Positions 25,536 through 34,395 of a stretch of 64,000 bases of DNA are shown here, piece by piece. The first letter of the stretch is position 1. Each line of letters starts with the position of its first letter. The position numbers were made by a program, and so were the translations under genes. The notes beneath the pieces are model-generated. The model was not told where the DNA came from and searched no databases. It saw only the letters and a list, made by a program, of their open reading frames with translations. The stretch spans positions 1,146,001 to 1,210,000 of the forward strand of contig NC_011365.1 of NCBI RefSeq assembly GCF_000021325.1, in the 5' to 3' direction. This DNA is from Gluconacetobacter diazotrophicus PA1 5 (GTDB lineage Bacteria > Pseudomonadota > Alphaproteobacteria > Acetobacterales > Acetobacteraceae).

Positions 25536-26582
25536 TCAGTGCGCGACGGGCTGGAGGAACCGCGCCACGTCCGAGGGAGCGAGTTGCGGATGCAGGATCG
25601 CCCGCAGCGCGCCGCGTCCGAGCGCCCGGAGATCATCGTTGAAATCGCCCAGTCGTGGCGACAGGCCGATCAGTTCAATCCCGGCGTCATCCGCGCGGAC
25701 ATGCAGCGTCGCCAGCGCCTGATCCCCGGCCGGATCGTCATCGCGCAGCACGTAAAGGCGGCGCAGGGTGGGCGGAAACGCCATGGCGGCAAGATGCGCC
25801 GAGGACAGGCAGGCTGCGAGCGGCAGATCGGGCAGAACCTGCCGCAGCGACAGCACCGTCTCGATGCCTTCCCCGGCGGCGAGCACGTCGGATGCCACCC
25901 CGAAGCGCACGGCATGGCCGAGAAGACCGCCCAGGGCACGGCGCGGATGATCGACCGGGGCCTTGCTGCGCCCGTCCGCCGCCAGCCAGGTGCGATGCAC
26001 GCCGGTCACGGTCCCGTCGAGGTCTGTAACGGCGGCGATCATCGCAGGCCAGGTCTCGGTCGGACTGTGCTCGTCCGGACGATAAAAGCAGCGCGGATGG
26101 AAGCGCAGGGCTCCCGTTCCGTGCAAAAGCGTAATGTCGCGTCTGCGGAGATACGCTTCTACTTGCGTACCCGCGATCGGCCCGGACATGGCCCAGAGCC
26201 GACGCGCCGCTTCGGAAGAACTGGCGGAACCACGCTCACGGGCAGGCCGGTCCTGTGACGGCGGCACCGAATCAGGGCGAGGCAGGCTGAGGAAGGCGCG
26301 CGCTTCATCTGTCACGTCGCGGAAATCCAGCAGACCGAGGCTTTCGCGGATCACATCCAGCAGATCGCCATGTTCGGCAGACTCCGCATCAGTCCATTTT
26401 CCGGCCCTCCCATTGGCGGTGTCATGCAGCCGGACGAACAGCGACCGGCCGGGGGTGTTGCGCACATCACCGACCAGCCAGTAATTGCCGTGACGGCGAC
26501 CGGCGGACAGATACCGCCGACACACCGCCTCCGCGTTCTCCGCCAGACGGCGGGCGAGATCGCCCGCATCATGTCCGGTCAT
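25536..26582 (-). CDS. Toprim-domain primase-like protein
   Basis: A 348-residue protein from the ATG at 26582 (GGAGGG upstream). The N-terminal part (YWLVGDVRNTPGRSLFVRLH) matches the zinc-ribbon-less region seen before Toprim domains of plasmid primases. The Toprim domain has AAGEGIETVLSLRQVLPDLP and LYVLRDDDPAGDQAL, giving the E and DxD metal ligands. It may prime DNA synthesis on the transferred or replicating element. It overlaps the upstream 26569-27009 gene by 14 bp. Confidence 0.85.
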   Translation of the reverse strand: MTGHDAGDLARRLAENAEAVCRRYLSAGRRHGNYWLVGDVRNTPGRSLFVRLHDTANGRAGKWTDAESAEHGDLLDVIRESLGLLDFRDVTDEARAFLSLPRPDSVPPSQDRPARERGSASSSEAARRLWAMSGPIAGTQVEAYLRRRDITLLHGTGALRFHPRCFYRPDEHSPTETWPAMIAAVTDLDGTVTGVHRTWLAADGRSKAPVDHPRRALGGLLGHAVRFGVASDVLAAGEGIETVLSLRQVLPDLPLAACLSSAHLAAMAFPPTLRRLYVLRDDDPAGDQALATLHVRADDAGIELIGLSPRLGDFNDDLRALGRGALRAILHPQLAPSDVARFLQPVAH

Positions 26583-27009
26583 CACCCTGCCCTCCTGTGT
26601 CGGGATTGCCTCCGTCCAGGGCAATCGCCAGCCAGCGATCGGTGGTCATCCATGAAATCGTCTTGCGCCTGCCAAGGTCAAGCAGATGCGCACCGCCGCT
26701 GAAGGCGCCGATCCGGGGACGTGAGGCCGTATTGACCCACTGAAATCCCCATCGGCCCCGCAGCCGGAATGTTCGCGCACAGCGTAGCACGAATTCCACC
26801 ACCTGCTGCGGATCGCCGGTCTGCTCGTCGTGCATCCAGAGTTTCGTGCCACCATATTCGGGCACGATCGACAGGACAAAACCGTCAGAGGGTGGATCTT
26901 CCGCCGCCAGTTCGTCTATGAATTCATTGTAGAGGTCGAGCGCCTTTGCGGCATTGTCCACCGTGCCCACGTCGAGCACGCAGGAAAAATGCGTGAAGAA
27001 ATCAGGCAT
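26569..27009 (-). CDS. Conserved plasmid/ICE hypothetical protein
   Basis: A 146-residue protein, start supported by GGGAG. It reads FTHFSCVLDVGTVDNAAKAL, then DGFVLSIVPEYGGTKLWMHD and FRLRGRWGFQWVNTASRPRI. No known catalytic motif. It is regularly coupled to Toprim genes in such elements. A terminator (27029-27054) separates it from the DUF932 gene, so it starts its own operon with the Toprim gene. Confidence 0.65.
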   Translation of the reverse strand: MPDFFTHFSCVLDVGTVDNAAKALDLYNEFIDELAAEDPPSDGFVLSIVPEYGGTKLWMHDEQTGDPQQVVEFVLRCARTFRLRGRWGFQWVNTASRPRIGAFSGGAHLLDLGRRKTISWMTTDRWLAIALDGGNPDTGGQGDDRT

Positions 27010-27028
27010 CGGAAAAACTCCCGAAACG

Positions 27029-27054
27029 AAAAAGCCCGGCGCAGGGGCCGGGCT
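27029..27054 (-). terminator. Rho-independent terminator of the DUF932 gene
   Basis: On the minus strand AGCCCGGC (27047-27054), six-base loop, GCCGGGCT (27033-27040), then a run of T (27029-27033). It lies 40 bp beyond the DUF932 stop. Confidence 0.75.
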
Positions 27055-27092
27055 CGTAAAAACGTATTGGCGTAAAAGCGTGCAGTCGGTTT

Positions 27093-28289
27093 TCAGGAAG
27101 CCCGTTCCATCAGCCTGCGGGCCTTTTCTTCCAGATCCAGTCGCGTGTCCTGATTGGCCTTCGTCCGGGCCAGCGCCGTTATCCCCTGCACGAAATCAAA
27201 TACGCTCTCGGGCTTGCGGCCCTCTTCGTGCAGCACCGTTTCGATGATCTTCGCGGTTTCCGGTTTCGAGAACCCGCGACGACGCAGGAAACTTTCGCGA
27301 TCCTCGTCTGTTTTCGCGACCAGTGCCCGCCGGGATGCCTGAATGCCGGAAACGAACGACGCCGGGCTGGCCGTGGCGAAATTCCGTAGCGCTGGCGTGG
27401 CCTGATGCACGAAACGCGAGGCAGCAAACTTGCTATGCCGGATCGTGATCTGTTCGAAATTTTCGACGCCCCACAACATCCTGTTTTGACACACTCCGCG
27501 CAGGTAGAATGACGCAATGCCTAGGCTCTTGCTGCCGACTTCAGAATTCCACGCATAGAAGCCCCGGAAATAGAGATCGGGGTCGCCATTGGGCAGGCGT
27601 CCGGCCTCAATCGGGTGTGTATCGTCCACGAGGAACAGAAAAACATCGCGATCGGATGCGTAGAGCGTCGTGGTTTCCTTCGTGATATCCACATACGGAT
27701 TATGGGTCATGGTAGCCCAGTCGATGACGCCCGGCACCTTCCAGTTGGTATCGCCTGTGCCATCGCCGGCGATCTTCCGCACCGCGCCGACCAGTTCGTG
27801 GTCCCAGATGCGGCCGTAATCTGGCCCGGTGACCGCGCGCAGTTCGACGCGGCCGTCTTCGGTCTCCAGTGTTTTGATCAGTTCGGCCCGGTGTGACAGC
27901 AGGCCGTGCTGGAGATTGATCGCCGCCAGCGGCGCCGGAAGGTTTCGAAGATACGAAGACGGCGCGCCGACCAGGCTGCACATCTGGCCGAACGACCAAT
28001 GCGTGGGCGCAATCGACTCATGCTGCCCCGGCACAGTCAGGGTGAGGCGTTCGGCATTGTCGCGCGATGCTTCCACACGGATGGCGCGGCTTTCCACCGT
28101 ACGGGCGGTGGCGCGCTCGGCACGGGCAAGTGTGGCGGCATGCAGGTCGGACAGGGACAGGTAGCGCTCATCATCAGGGCGGGAGAACCATTCGGACGAG
28201 ACGCGGGTGTTCCGTTCGCCGCGCGATGGGTCGATACGGAAGCCGCCGGAAGTGGCACCACTGGACGCGGGGGACAGTATGGTGGTCAT
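27093..28289 (-). CDS. DUF932 domain protein
   Basis: A 398-residue protein from the ATG at 28289, with GAGGAGAG upstream. DUF932 proteins (phage/plasmid LGT-like family) have PTHWSFGQMCSLVGAPSSYL, VTGPDYGRIWDHELVGAV and SFYLRGVCQNRMLWG, all visible here. They are carried on many conjugative elements; some related proteins are thought to act in anti-restriction or recombination, but the role is not settled. It stands alone between a terminator and the redox cargo region. Confidence 0.82.
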   Translation of the reverse strand: MTTILSPASSGATSGGFRIDPSRGERNTRVSSEWFSRPDDERYLSLSDLHAATLARAERATARTVESRAIRVEASRDNAERLTLTVPGQHESIAPTHWSFGQMCSLVGAPSSYLRNLPAPLAAINLQHGLLSHRAELIKTLETEDGRVELRAVTGPDYGRIWDHELVGAVRKIAGDGTGDTNWKVPGVIDWATMTHNPYVDITKETTTLYASDRDVFLFLVDDTHPIEAGRLPNGDPDLYFRGFYAWNSEVGSKSLGIASFYLRGVCQNRMLWGVENFEQITIRHSKFAASRFVHQATPALRNFATASPASFVSGIQASRRALVAKTDEDRESFLRRRGFSKPETAKIIETVLHEEGRKPESVFDFVQGITALARTKANQDTRLDLEEKARRLMERAS

Positions 28290-28586
28290 GGGAAACTCTC
28301 CTCTTATGCCGGTTATTCGGCACAAAAAGGCGAAGCCGCCCTCTTCCTCCGATCACCACTTCCCACGCGGGATCCCATCCGACCACGGAAACACCCAGCC
28401 CCTCATCCCGGAACACGGCGCTCCCGTCACCTATCGGAAATCACGACTGCGATTGGGGGGTGAACGGAAGGTCCGCTTTTGAGCGATCGTTGGATATTTC
28501 CTGCCGTACGCTCAACTGCATATAAGACTCTTGCGGACGCAAAAATGGTCCGGCTCCGAAAAGACATTGTAAGCCAGTCTCGCCCC

Positions 28587-29720
28587 CTATCCCGCCCGCA
28601 GATGAAACCGTGTGATTTCGGCTGGCACGCCCAGTCGGAGCGCGAAGCCTGGCCATAGGCCGGTCCCGTTACTGACATACAGCGTCATGCCGCCCACCTG
28701 ATAGCGGCCGGAGACAAAGCCGTTATTGCCACGAGCGACGAGCCGGTCGAGGCCACGGATCATCCCACCATGCGTATGACCCGATAACTGAAGCGCGACC
28801 CCACGCACCGCGGCGGTTCGGGCGTCTCCGGGTTGATGATCGAGCAGCACGACCGGTGCATGTGTCGGCGCGCCAGCCAGAGCGATGTCGATATCCGGTT
28901 CCATCTCACCGTATCGGAATGCCGAGCGATCCGTTACACCCGCGATCACCAGATGAGCGGTTTCGCGCGTTATAACCTTGTGGTGGTTTTCCAGCATATC
29001 GAAACCCAGTACCGACAGGTGACGCATCCAGGCCGCATAATCGAAGAAATATTCATGGTTGCCCGGAGCGGCCAGTAAGCCATCGGGCGCGTGCAGGGCT
29101 GCGAGCGGTGCGACGTCGGCACGGCGCATCTCTACCGACCCGTCGATGAAATCCCCCGTCACGACAATCAGATCGGCGCTCGCCGCGTTCGCCCGCTCCA
29201 CGACACGAGCGACCCATCTCGCGGAGAAGAGCCGCGTGATATGCAGATCGCTCAACTGGAGCAGTCGATATCCGTCGAACTGCGGGGACAATCCGCGTAT
29301 GGCGACAGTCACGTCCCTGACGAGGGGCACCCGCAGCGCGTTGGCAACGCCGATGGCGGCAAGCAGCCCGGCCAGTCCACCCACCGCGACACGGGCGTCC
29401 GTGCCGATACGAATTGGCTGCCACGCGACCAGCGCGACAATCAGTGCGCCGAGATCGAGCGCGAGTTGAAGCAGTGTGAGAAACAGGATCGTGCCGATCG
29501 CCCAGTTGACCAGGATGATGAGAGGTCGCGGAAATTCAGGCGCGAACACCGAGCCTGAAGAGAGGCGGCTCCAGAACTGGTATTGCGACGCCACGATGAC
29601 GAAAACGGACACCAGGAGTTTCACGGTGATCGGAAGGGGGAGCGGCCACAACCAATTCAGGATCACGATCGACAGGAGCAAACCGAAAACAATGACGCGC
29701 ACCAGTATGAATATCCTCAT
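28587..29720 (-). CDS. Membrane-anchored metallophosphoesterase (YkuE-like)
   Basis: A 377-residue protein with about four N-terminal membrane segments (residues 1-125) and a calcineurin-like phosphoesterase domain. Metal-binding blocks are SDLHIT, VTGDFIDGS, APGNHEYFFDY and LSGHTHGGM, a complete set. Relatives act on phospholipid-type substrates such as UDP-diacylglucosamine at the membrane; the substrate here is unknown. It lies 93 bp after the SDR gene on the same strand and may be co-transcribed with it. Confidence 0.88.
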   Translation of the reverse strand: MRIFILVRVIVFGLLLSIVILNWLWPLPLPITVKLLVSVFVIVASQYQFWSRLSSGSVFAPEFPRPLIILVNWAIGTILFLTLLQLALDLGALIVALVAWQPIRIGTDARVAVGGLAGLLAAIGVANALRVPLVRDVTVAIRGLSPQFDGYRLLQLSDLHITRLFSARWVARVVERANAASADLIVVTGDFIDGSVEMRRADVAPLAALHAPDGLLAAPGNHEYFFDYAAWMRHLSVLGFDMLENHHKVITRETAHLVIAGVTDRSAFRYGEMEPDIDIALAGAPTHAPVVLLDHQPGDARTAAVRGVALQLSGHTHGGMIRGLDRLVARGNNGFVSGRYQVGGMTLYVSNGTGLWPGFALRLGVPAEITRFHLRAG

Positions 29721-29813
29721 GGATAGATGGACCCGCCGGCGTGTGTTGTCCGTTGGCGCCCTGAGCCAATCTGCGAGCTTGCCCTGTATCGAAGCACTGT
29801 TCGCGCGATCGTG

Positions 29814-30794
29814 TCAGGCGAAGCGTTCGCCGACCATCTCCTCGCTTTTTGTCCACAGGGCTTCGGCGTGTGCCGGATCGAGAGCGTAGGCGCGCACCCC
29901 TGCGTTGACCAGACTGATCGGCAGGTCGTTCGGTACAACATCGCTGACGTGGCAATCCTCGCAGTAATGAGCGCCTACCATGTCGGCTTCGGCCACGACG
30001 CCGGCCCAGACCGAGGTTGCAGCCCCCTGCGGAATGCTCTTGAACTGGAACGGCTTCTGGCCCTCGGCAGCAGCCTGTTCGTTGACCTGCTTCACCATGG
30101 CTTCGATCTCCCCGGGTGCCATGTGCCGCGCCAGTTCCGTCTTGATCCCACCCGGGTGAACCGCCGTAGCGCGTATGCCCCTTGCACGATGCCGCGCATC
30201 GAAGGCCACGGCGAAGAGAATATTGGCAGTCTTGGAACGTCCATAAGCCACGAACGGCACGTAAGGCGTCTGCTCGAAATTCGGATCGTCGAGATCGACA
30301 TCGGCGAAGCGATGTCCAGCCGAGGACACATTGACCAGTCGCGCGCCGTCGCGCAGTAGTCCGGCAATTCGGTTGACCAGAACGAAATGTCCCAGATGGT
30401 TGGTGCCGAACTGCGTCTCGAACCCATCCTTGGTATGCCCGAATGGAGTCGCCATCACGCCCGCATTGGCGATGATCAGGTCGAAGGGCGTGCCTTGCGC
30501 ATTCAGACGGTCGGCGCAGGCGCGCACACTTGCTAGATCCGCAAGGTCGAGCGCGATGAGTTCGAACGCTCCGCCTCCTTGCGACGCGGCCACGCGAACC
30601 TGATCGGTTGCGCGTTCCGCTTTTGCAAGATCGCGTGCCGCGCCCACGACATGCGCGCCATGACCTGCCAGTGTCCGGGCCGTTTCAATACCCAGTCCGG
30701 CGGAAACGCCGGTCACGAGAACGCGCTTGCCCTTCAGGGATACGCCGGAGAGAACATCGTCGGTCCTCGACGTCGCGTCAAAGATCTGAGTCAT
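29814..30794 (-). CDS. Short-chain dehydrogenase/reductase
   Basis: A 326-residue SDR. The NAD(P) site is VTGVSAGLGIETARTLAG near residue 27; NAG lies in LIIANAGVMATPFG; the catalytic Ser and YxxxK are in VNVSSAGHRF and AYGRSKTANIL. The length and FGTNHLGHFVL motif place it with retinol-dehydrogenase/WW-oxidoreductase-like SDRs. It is divergent from a TetR regulator with a clear palindromic operator between them, so it is very likely the regulator's target. The substrate is unknown. Confidence 0.9.
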   Translation of the reverse strand: MTQIFDATSRTDDVLSGVSLKGKRVLVTGVSAGLGIETARTLAGHGAHVVGAARDLAKAERATDQVRVAASQGGGAFELIALDLADLASVRACADRLNAQGTPFDLIIANAGVMATPFGHTKDGFETQFGTNHLGHFVLVNRIAGLLRDGARLVNVSSAGHRFADVDLDDPNFEQTPYVPFVAYGRSKTANILFAVAFDARHRARGIRATAVHPGGIKTELARHMAPGEIEAMVKQVNEQAAAEGQKPFQFKSIPQGAATSVWAGVVAEADMVGAHYCEDCHVSDVVPNDLPISLVNAGVRAYALDPAHAEALWTKSEEMVGERFA

Positions 30795-30866
30795 GGGTAG
30801 AACTCCCTTGGAACGGTGCGGGCACTTCTTGCCGATATGGCAACATTGGCTCTATGTGGAGCATCG

Positions 30867-30898
30867 CTCCGTTTGATATATACGGAGGATAACTCCGT
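30867..30898. promoter_or_regulatory. Operator between SDR and tetR-family genes
   Basis: CTCCGT (30867-30872), ACGGAG (30882-30887) and CTCCGT (30893-30898) form two overlapping inverted repeats in the divergent promoter region; the second is ACGGAG-GATAA-CTCCGT. This is a typical TetR-family site placed to control both genes. Confidence 0.65.
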
Positions 30899-30915
30899 TT
30901 AGCAAGGAGGGGCCG

Positions 30916-31497
30916 GTGACCGACGTGAAAAAGCCTCGCCGTCGACCGCGCAGCGACGGTCGGCGCAATAGAGAGCACCTTCTGGCAGTGGCCAAAGCCG
31001 CGTTTACGATGGGTGAAGTCGACATCGCTTTGGATGAGGTCGCGCGCCGCGCAGCTGTGGGCATCGGCACGCTCTATCGTCACTTTCCCAGCCGCGACGC
31101 TCTTATCGAGGCAGTCTATCGCGCTGAACTGGATCGCCTTGCCGAAGCGGCTCCTGTTTTGGCTACGCAACATCCGCCGGTGGAGGCGCTTCGCGCATGG
31201 ATGAGACTGTTTGTGGATTACATCGCTGCCAAGCAGGTCATCGCCCCCGCTCTCAACGGGTTGGTCGGGGGGACAGAGGCCCTCTATGCGCATTCCGGCG
31301 ACGTTCTCAAAGCCGCGGTTAACAGCCTTGTATCCGCTGCCATCGCAGCCGGTGAGTTCCGCGCCGACATCGAGCCCCTGGATCTGCTCCGTGCTCTGGC
31401 GGGGGTCTCGAATTTTTCGGCTGATACAGGCTGGGAGAACAGTGCGAAACGCCTCGTCGATATTCTCATCGCGGGCTCGCGGTCATCGGTATCTTAA
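30916..31497 (+). CDS. TetR-family transcriptional regulator
   Basis: A 193-residue protein with a GTG start and AAGGAGGGG upstream. The N-terminal helix-turn-helix reads NREHLLAVAKAAFTMGEVDI, then VARRAAVGIGTLYRHFPSRD. The C-terminal helical part would bind an inducer. It faces the SDR gene across the 30867-30898 palindromes. Expected role: repressor of the SDR (and perhaps itself), released by a small substrate. Confidence 0.9.
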   Translation: MTDVKKPRRRPRSDGRRNREHLLAVAKAAFTMGEVDIALDEVARRAAVGIGTLYRHFPSRDALIEAVYRAELDRLAEAAPVLATQHPPVEALRAWMRLFVDYIAAKQVIAPALNGLVGGTEALYAHSGDVLKAAVNSLVSAAIAAGEFRADIEPLDLLRALAGVSNFSADTGWENSAKRLVDILIAGSRSSVS

Positions 31498-31667
31498 AAG
31501 ACGCACGCGCCACAACTTTGTCCGCTTTGCGACGTCACTCTTTTGTTGCGCGATGTCTGAGAAGTAGGCGGAGCCGCCTATCTGAAATACAGGACGTGGG
31601 TCGGGCTGGTTCCGGTCCGAAAGCACCCCATATCGAAAGGAGCACTTGAAAACAGGGGAATAATGGC

Positions 31668-32363
31668 ATGAAGATCGGCATTATCGGGGCAGGCCAGATT
31701 GGAGGCACACTGGTCCGCAGATTTACGGTCTGTGGTCATGAGGTGAAAGTCGCCAACTCACGCGGCCCGCAGACGCTAACCGAACTGGCGCGGGAAACCG
31801 GCGCGAAAGCCGTTACCGTCGCGGACGCGGTCAAAGACGTGAACCTGATTGTCGTCACCATTCCCGAGAAGAACATTCCGGCCCTGGGTCACAAGCCGTT
31901 CGAACATGTTCCGGCGGATGTGGTGATCGTCGATACCGGGAACTATTACCCCCGCGAACGGGACGGTCGCATCTCCGCCATCGAAGCAGGCAAGGCGGAA
32001 AGCGTCTGGGTCTCGGAACAGATCGGTCGCCAGGTCATCAAGGTCTTCAACAACATCTACGCCAGGCACCTCTTGGAAAATGGAACCCCAAAGGGCACGG
32101 CGAACCGCATCGCCCTGCCGGTCGCGGGGGACGATGTGTCCGCGAAGCAAACCGTCATGACACTGGTCGATGACGTCGGATTTGATCCTGTCGATGCCGG
32201 GCCTCTAGCGGAATCCTGGCGCCAGCAGCCGGGAACGCCGGTCTATTGCGCGGATCTGGACGCAACGGGTGTTGCGAAGGCGCTGGCTTCTGCCAGCCCT
32301 GAACGCACGGCGCAATGGACCGCAACCGATCACAGCCCCGGCAGCTTCGAAGCACCAGCCTGA
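31668..32363 (+). CDS. NADPH-dependent F420-reductase-like oxidoreductase
   Basis: A 231-residue Rossmann protein with the dinucleotide site MKIGIIGAGQIGGTLVRRF at the very N-terminus and NSRGP after the second strand, which favours NADP. VIVDTGNYYPRERDG and VIKVFNNIYARHL are typical of the COG2085 family. These enzymes reduce small cofactors or carbonyls; the cofactor F420 itself is not expected here, so the substrate is open. The ATG at 31668 follows a weak GGGGAA site. Confidence 0.82.
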   Translation: MKIGIIGAGQIGGTLVRRFTVCGHEVKVANSRGPQTLTELARETGAKAVTVADAVKDVNLIVVTIPEKNIPALGHKPFEHVPADVVIVDTGNYYPRERDGRISAIEAGKAESVWVSEQIGRQVIKVFNNIYARHLLENGTPKGTANRIALPVAGDDVSAKQTVMTLVDDVGFDPVDAGPLAESWRQQPGTPVYCADLDATGVAKALASASPERTAQWTATDHSPGSFEAPA

Positions 32364-32383
32364 TACTGTTTATTCGGCAGGCT

Positions 32384-33283
32384 TCACTTGCCCGGGTGAA
32401 GCCTCGGCCCGATAAACTCCACCAGCCAGTCGACGAAGACACGCACACGTGGAGAAAGTTGCCTACTGCCTGGATAAAGCACGGAGAGCGGTGTGGGTGT
32501 CGGTGGGAAATCGGCCAGAACCTCGATCAGCGTGCCATTCGCGAGATCATCAATGAAGCGGTAACGTGGTGCCTGCACGAGGCCGAGCCCTTGCCGCGCG
32601 GCCGCGGCACTGGTTTCAGCGCCACTGACCAACAACCGCGTCGGCAGCATCACCTCGATCACCTCGTCTCCGCGCGTGAACTCCAGCGGCAGGGGCTGGC
32701 CGGTGCGCGACGATACGAAACCGATCATCTGATGGCCTTCCAGGTCCTCCGGTGTCGCGGGCATTCCATGCCGCGCCAGATAGTCCGGGCTGGCCACGGT
32801 GACTTCTTGCATCACTCCCACAGGCCGGGCCACCATGTCGCTGTCGGCAAGCGCACCGGCCCGCACGACGCAATCCACACCTTCGCAGATCAGATCGACA
32901 AACCGCTCACCCTCTCCGAGATGAACGGTCAGGGCCGGATGCCGCGCGAGGAAGTTGGGCAGCGCCGGCAGCAGGACCGTGCGCGCCAGATAACCGACCA
33001 TGTCCACCCGCAGCACGCCGGAAACGGTGCCACCCGCGTTCCGATCCGCGTCCTCAAGGTCGGCCAGAATCGCAATGCACCGCCGGTAATAGGCGATCCC
33101 CTCCTCCGTGGGCCGGACGTGGCGTGTCGAACGTTGCAGCAAGCGGACACCAAGCCTGCTCTCCAGCGCCTTGATCGCAGCGGTCGCGACTGGCCGCGAA
33201 ACACCGCAGGCGGCTGCTGCGGCGCTGAAGCTGCCGCGATCAACAATGCGGATGAAAAGATCGAGCGTGGCGAGCCTGTCCAT
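32384..33283 (-). CDS. LysR-family transcriptional regulator
   Basis: A 299-residue LysR protein: helix-turn-helix at residues 1-60 (FIRIVDRGSFSAAAAACGVS, ALESRLGVRLLQRSTR), then a periplasmic-binding-like effector domain (VLRVDMVGYLARTVLLPALP). It converges with the NADPH oxidoreductase gene and is divergent from the SDR at 33384, with a 100-bp promoter region between, so the SDR is the likely target. Confidence 0.9.
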   Translation of the reverse strand: MDRLATLDLFIRIVDRGSFSAAAAACGVSRPVATAAIKALESRLGVRLLQRSTRHVRPTEEGIAYYRRCIAILADLEDADRNAGGTVSGVLRVDMVGYLARTVLLPALPNFLARHPALTVHLGEGERFVDLICEGVDCVVRAGALADSDMVARPVGVMQEVTVASPDYLARHGMPATPEDLEGHQMIGFVSSRTGQPLPLEFTRGDEVIEVMLPTRLLVSGAETSAAAARQGLGLVQAPRYRFIDDLANGTLIEVLADFPPTPTPLSVLYPGSRQLSPRVRVFVDWLVEFIGPRLHPGK

Positions 33284-33383
33284 AGGATTATTCCATGACG
33301 CAAAACAATGCTGTCGGAAAGAGCGATCTTATCGAACGGGCGATGGAATGATCAATATGGGTTCCCACCAAACGGAGAGTTCC

Positions 33384-34145
33384 ATGCCTGAAGTCAAAAC
33401 CATTGCCCTCGTTACCGGCGGAAGCCGTGGCCTCGGGCGTTCGACCGTCGAGGCGCTTGCCCGACGCGGTATTTCATCGATCTTCACCTATCATGCCAAC
33501 AGGGCTGCGGCGGACGCGGTTGTTGCCAATGTCGAACGCAGTGGAGCCCGTGCCGTGGCGCTGCAACTCGACACTGCCGAGACGTCAGCCTTCCCGGCCT
33601 TTGCCAACGAACTTCGACGCGTGCTGGGCGAGTGGGGTGCTGAGCGTTTCGACTATCTGGTCAACATGGCAGGCACGTCGCATAGTGGTCTGTTCGGTGA
33701 AGTGACGGAGGAGGATTTCGACGCTGCTTATCGTGTTCACGTCAAAGGCCCGTTCTTCCTGACACAGACGTTGCTGCCATTGATCGCGGATGGCGGTCGG
33801 ATCGTGAATATTTCTTCCGGTTTGACACGTATCATCTATCCCGGGCGTATTGCTTATGCCTCCGTGAAAGGTGCGGTGGAAGTCATGACACGTTACATGG
33901 CCAAGGAACTCGGCTCGCGGCGCATCGCTGTCAATACGGTCGCACCCGGCGCCATCCAGACGGATTTTTCAGGCGGTGTCGTGCGGGACAATCCGGACGT
34001 GGCGCGGCACATCGCGGAAGCGACCGCGCTCGGGCGTCCGGGATTGCCAGATGATATCGGCCCGATGATCGCCTCGCTGCTGTCCGAGGACAATCGGTGG
34101 GTTAACGCGCAACGGATCGAAGTTTCCGGCGGGCAGGCCATCTGA
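33384..34145 (+). CDS. Short-chain dehydrogenase/reductase
   Basis: A 253-residue classical SDR from the ATG at 33384 (CGGAGAG upstream). NAD(P) site VTGGSRGLGRSTVEALAR, NMAG in YLVNMAGTSH, catalytic Ser in VNISSGLTR and the YxxxK in AYASVKGAVEVM are all present. The C-terminus has TVAPGAIQTDF. It is divergent from the LysR gene. The IS1182-family element lies 250 bp downstream. Substrate unknown. Confidence 0.9.
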   Translation: MPEVKTIALVTGGSRGLGRSTVEALARRGISSIFTYHANRAAADAVVANVERSGARAVALQLDTAETSAFPAFANELRRVLGEWGAERFDYLVNMAGTSHSGLFGEVTEEDFDAAYRVHVKGPFFLTQTLLPLIADGGRIVNISSGLTRIIYPGRIAYASVKGAVEVMTRYMAKELGSRRIAVNTVAPGAIQTDFSGGVVRDNPDVARHIAEATALGRPGLPDDIGPMIASLLSEDNRWVNAQRIEVSGGQAI

Positions 34146-34348
34146 ACGCGAACCGCCAGCTTCAGGACGTCTGTCGTAAACTGGTGATCGGCTGCGAAAA
34201 TGCTTCCCGATATTGTGGTCGCTGCTGCGTTGTAGGGCTTTCCATAGTCGGAATATTTGTGGATGGGCAATATTGTCGTGACCTGTGACGGGTGACCGCT
34301 TTCAGGAAACACCACGAGTTCCCTGCATGACCGGAAAGAAGGCGACTA

Positions 34349-34386
34349 CCGCCTGTCTGCTCAGTAATACAGGAGCAGACAGGCGG
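34349..34386 (+). terminator. Strong hairpin before the IS1182 element
   Basis: CCGCCTGTCTGCTC (34349-34362) pairs perfectly with GAGCAGACAGGCGG (34373-34386) around a 10-base loop. There is no T-run on the plus strand. It could end transcripts from the SDR gene or be a preferred landing site of the IS 10 bp away. Confidence 0.45.
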
Positions 34387-34395
34387 ATCAGGGGG

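Noticed and set aside
31668..32363. True coenzyme F420 reductase
   Set aside because: The fold matches, but F420 is not expected in this type of organism and no F420 genes are nearby; only the NADP-binding family is claimed.
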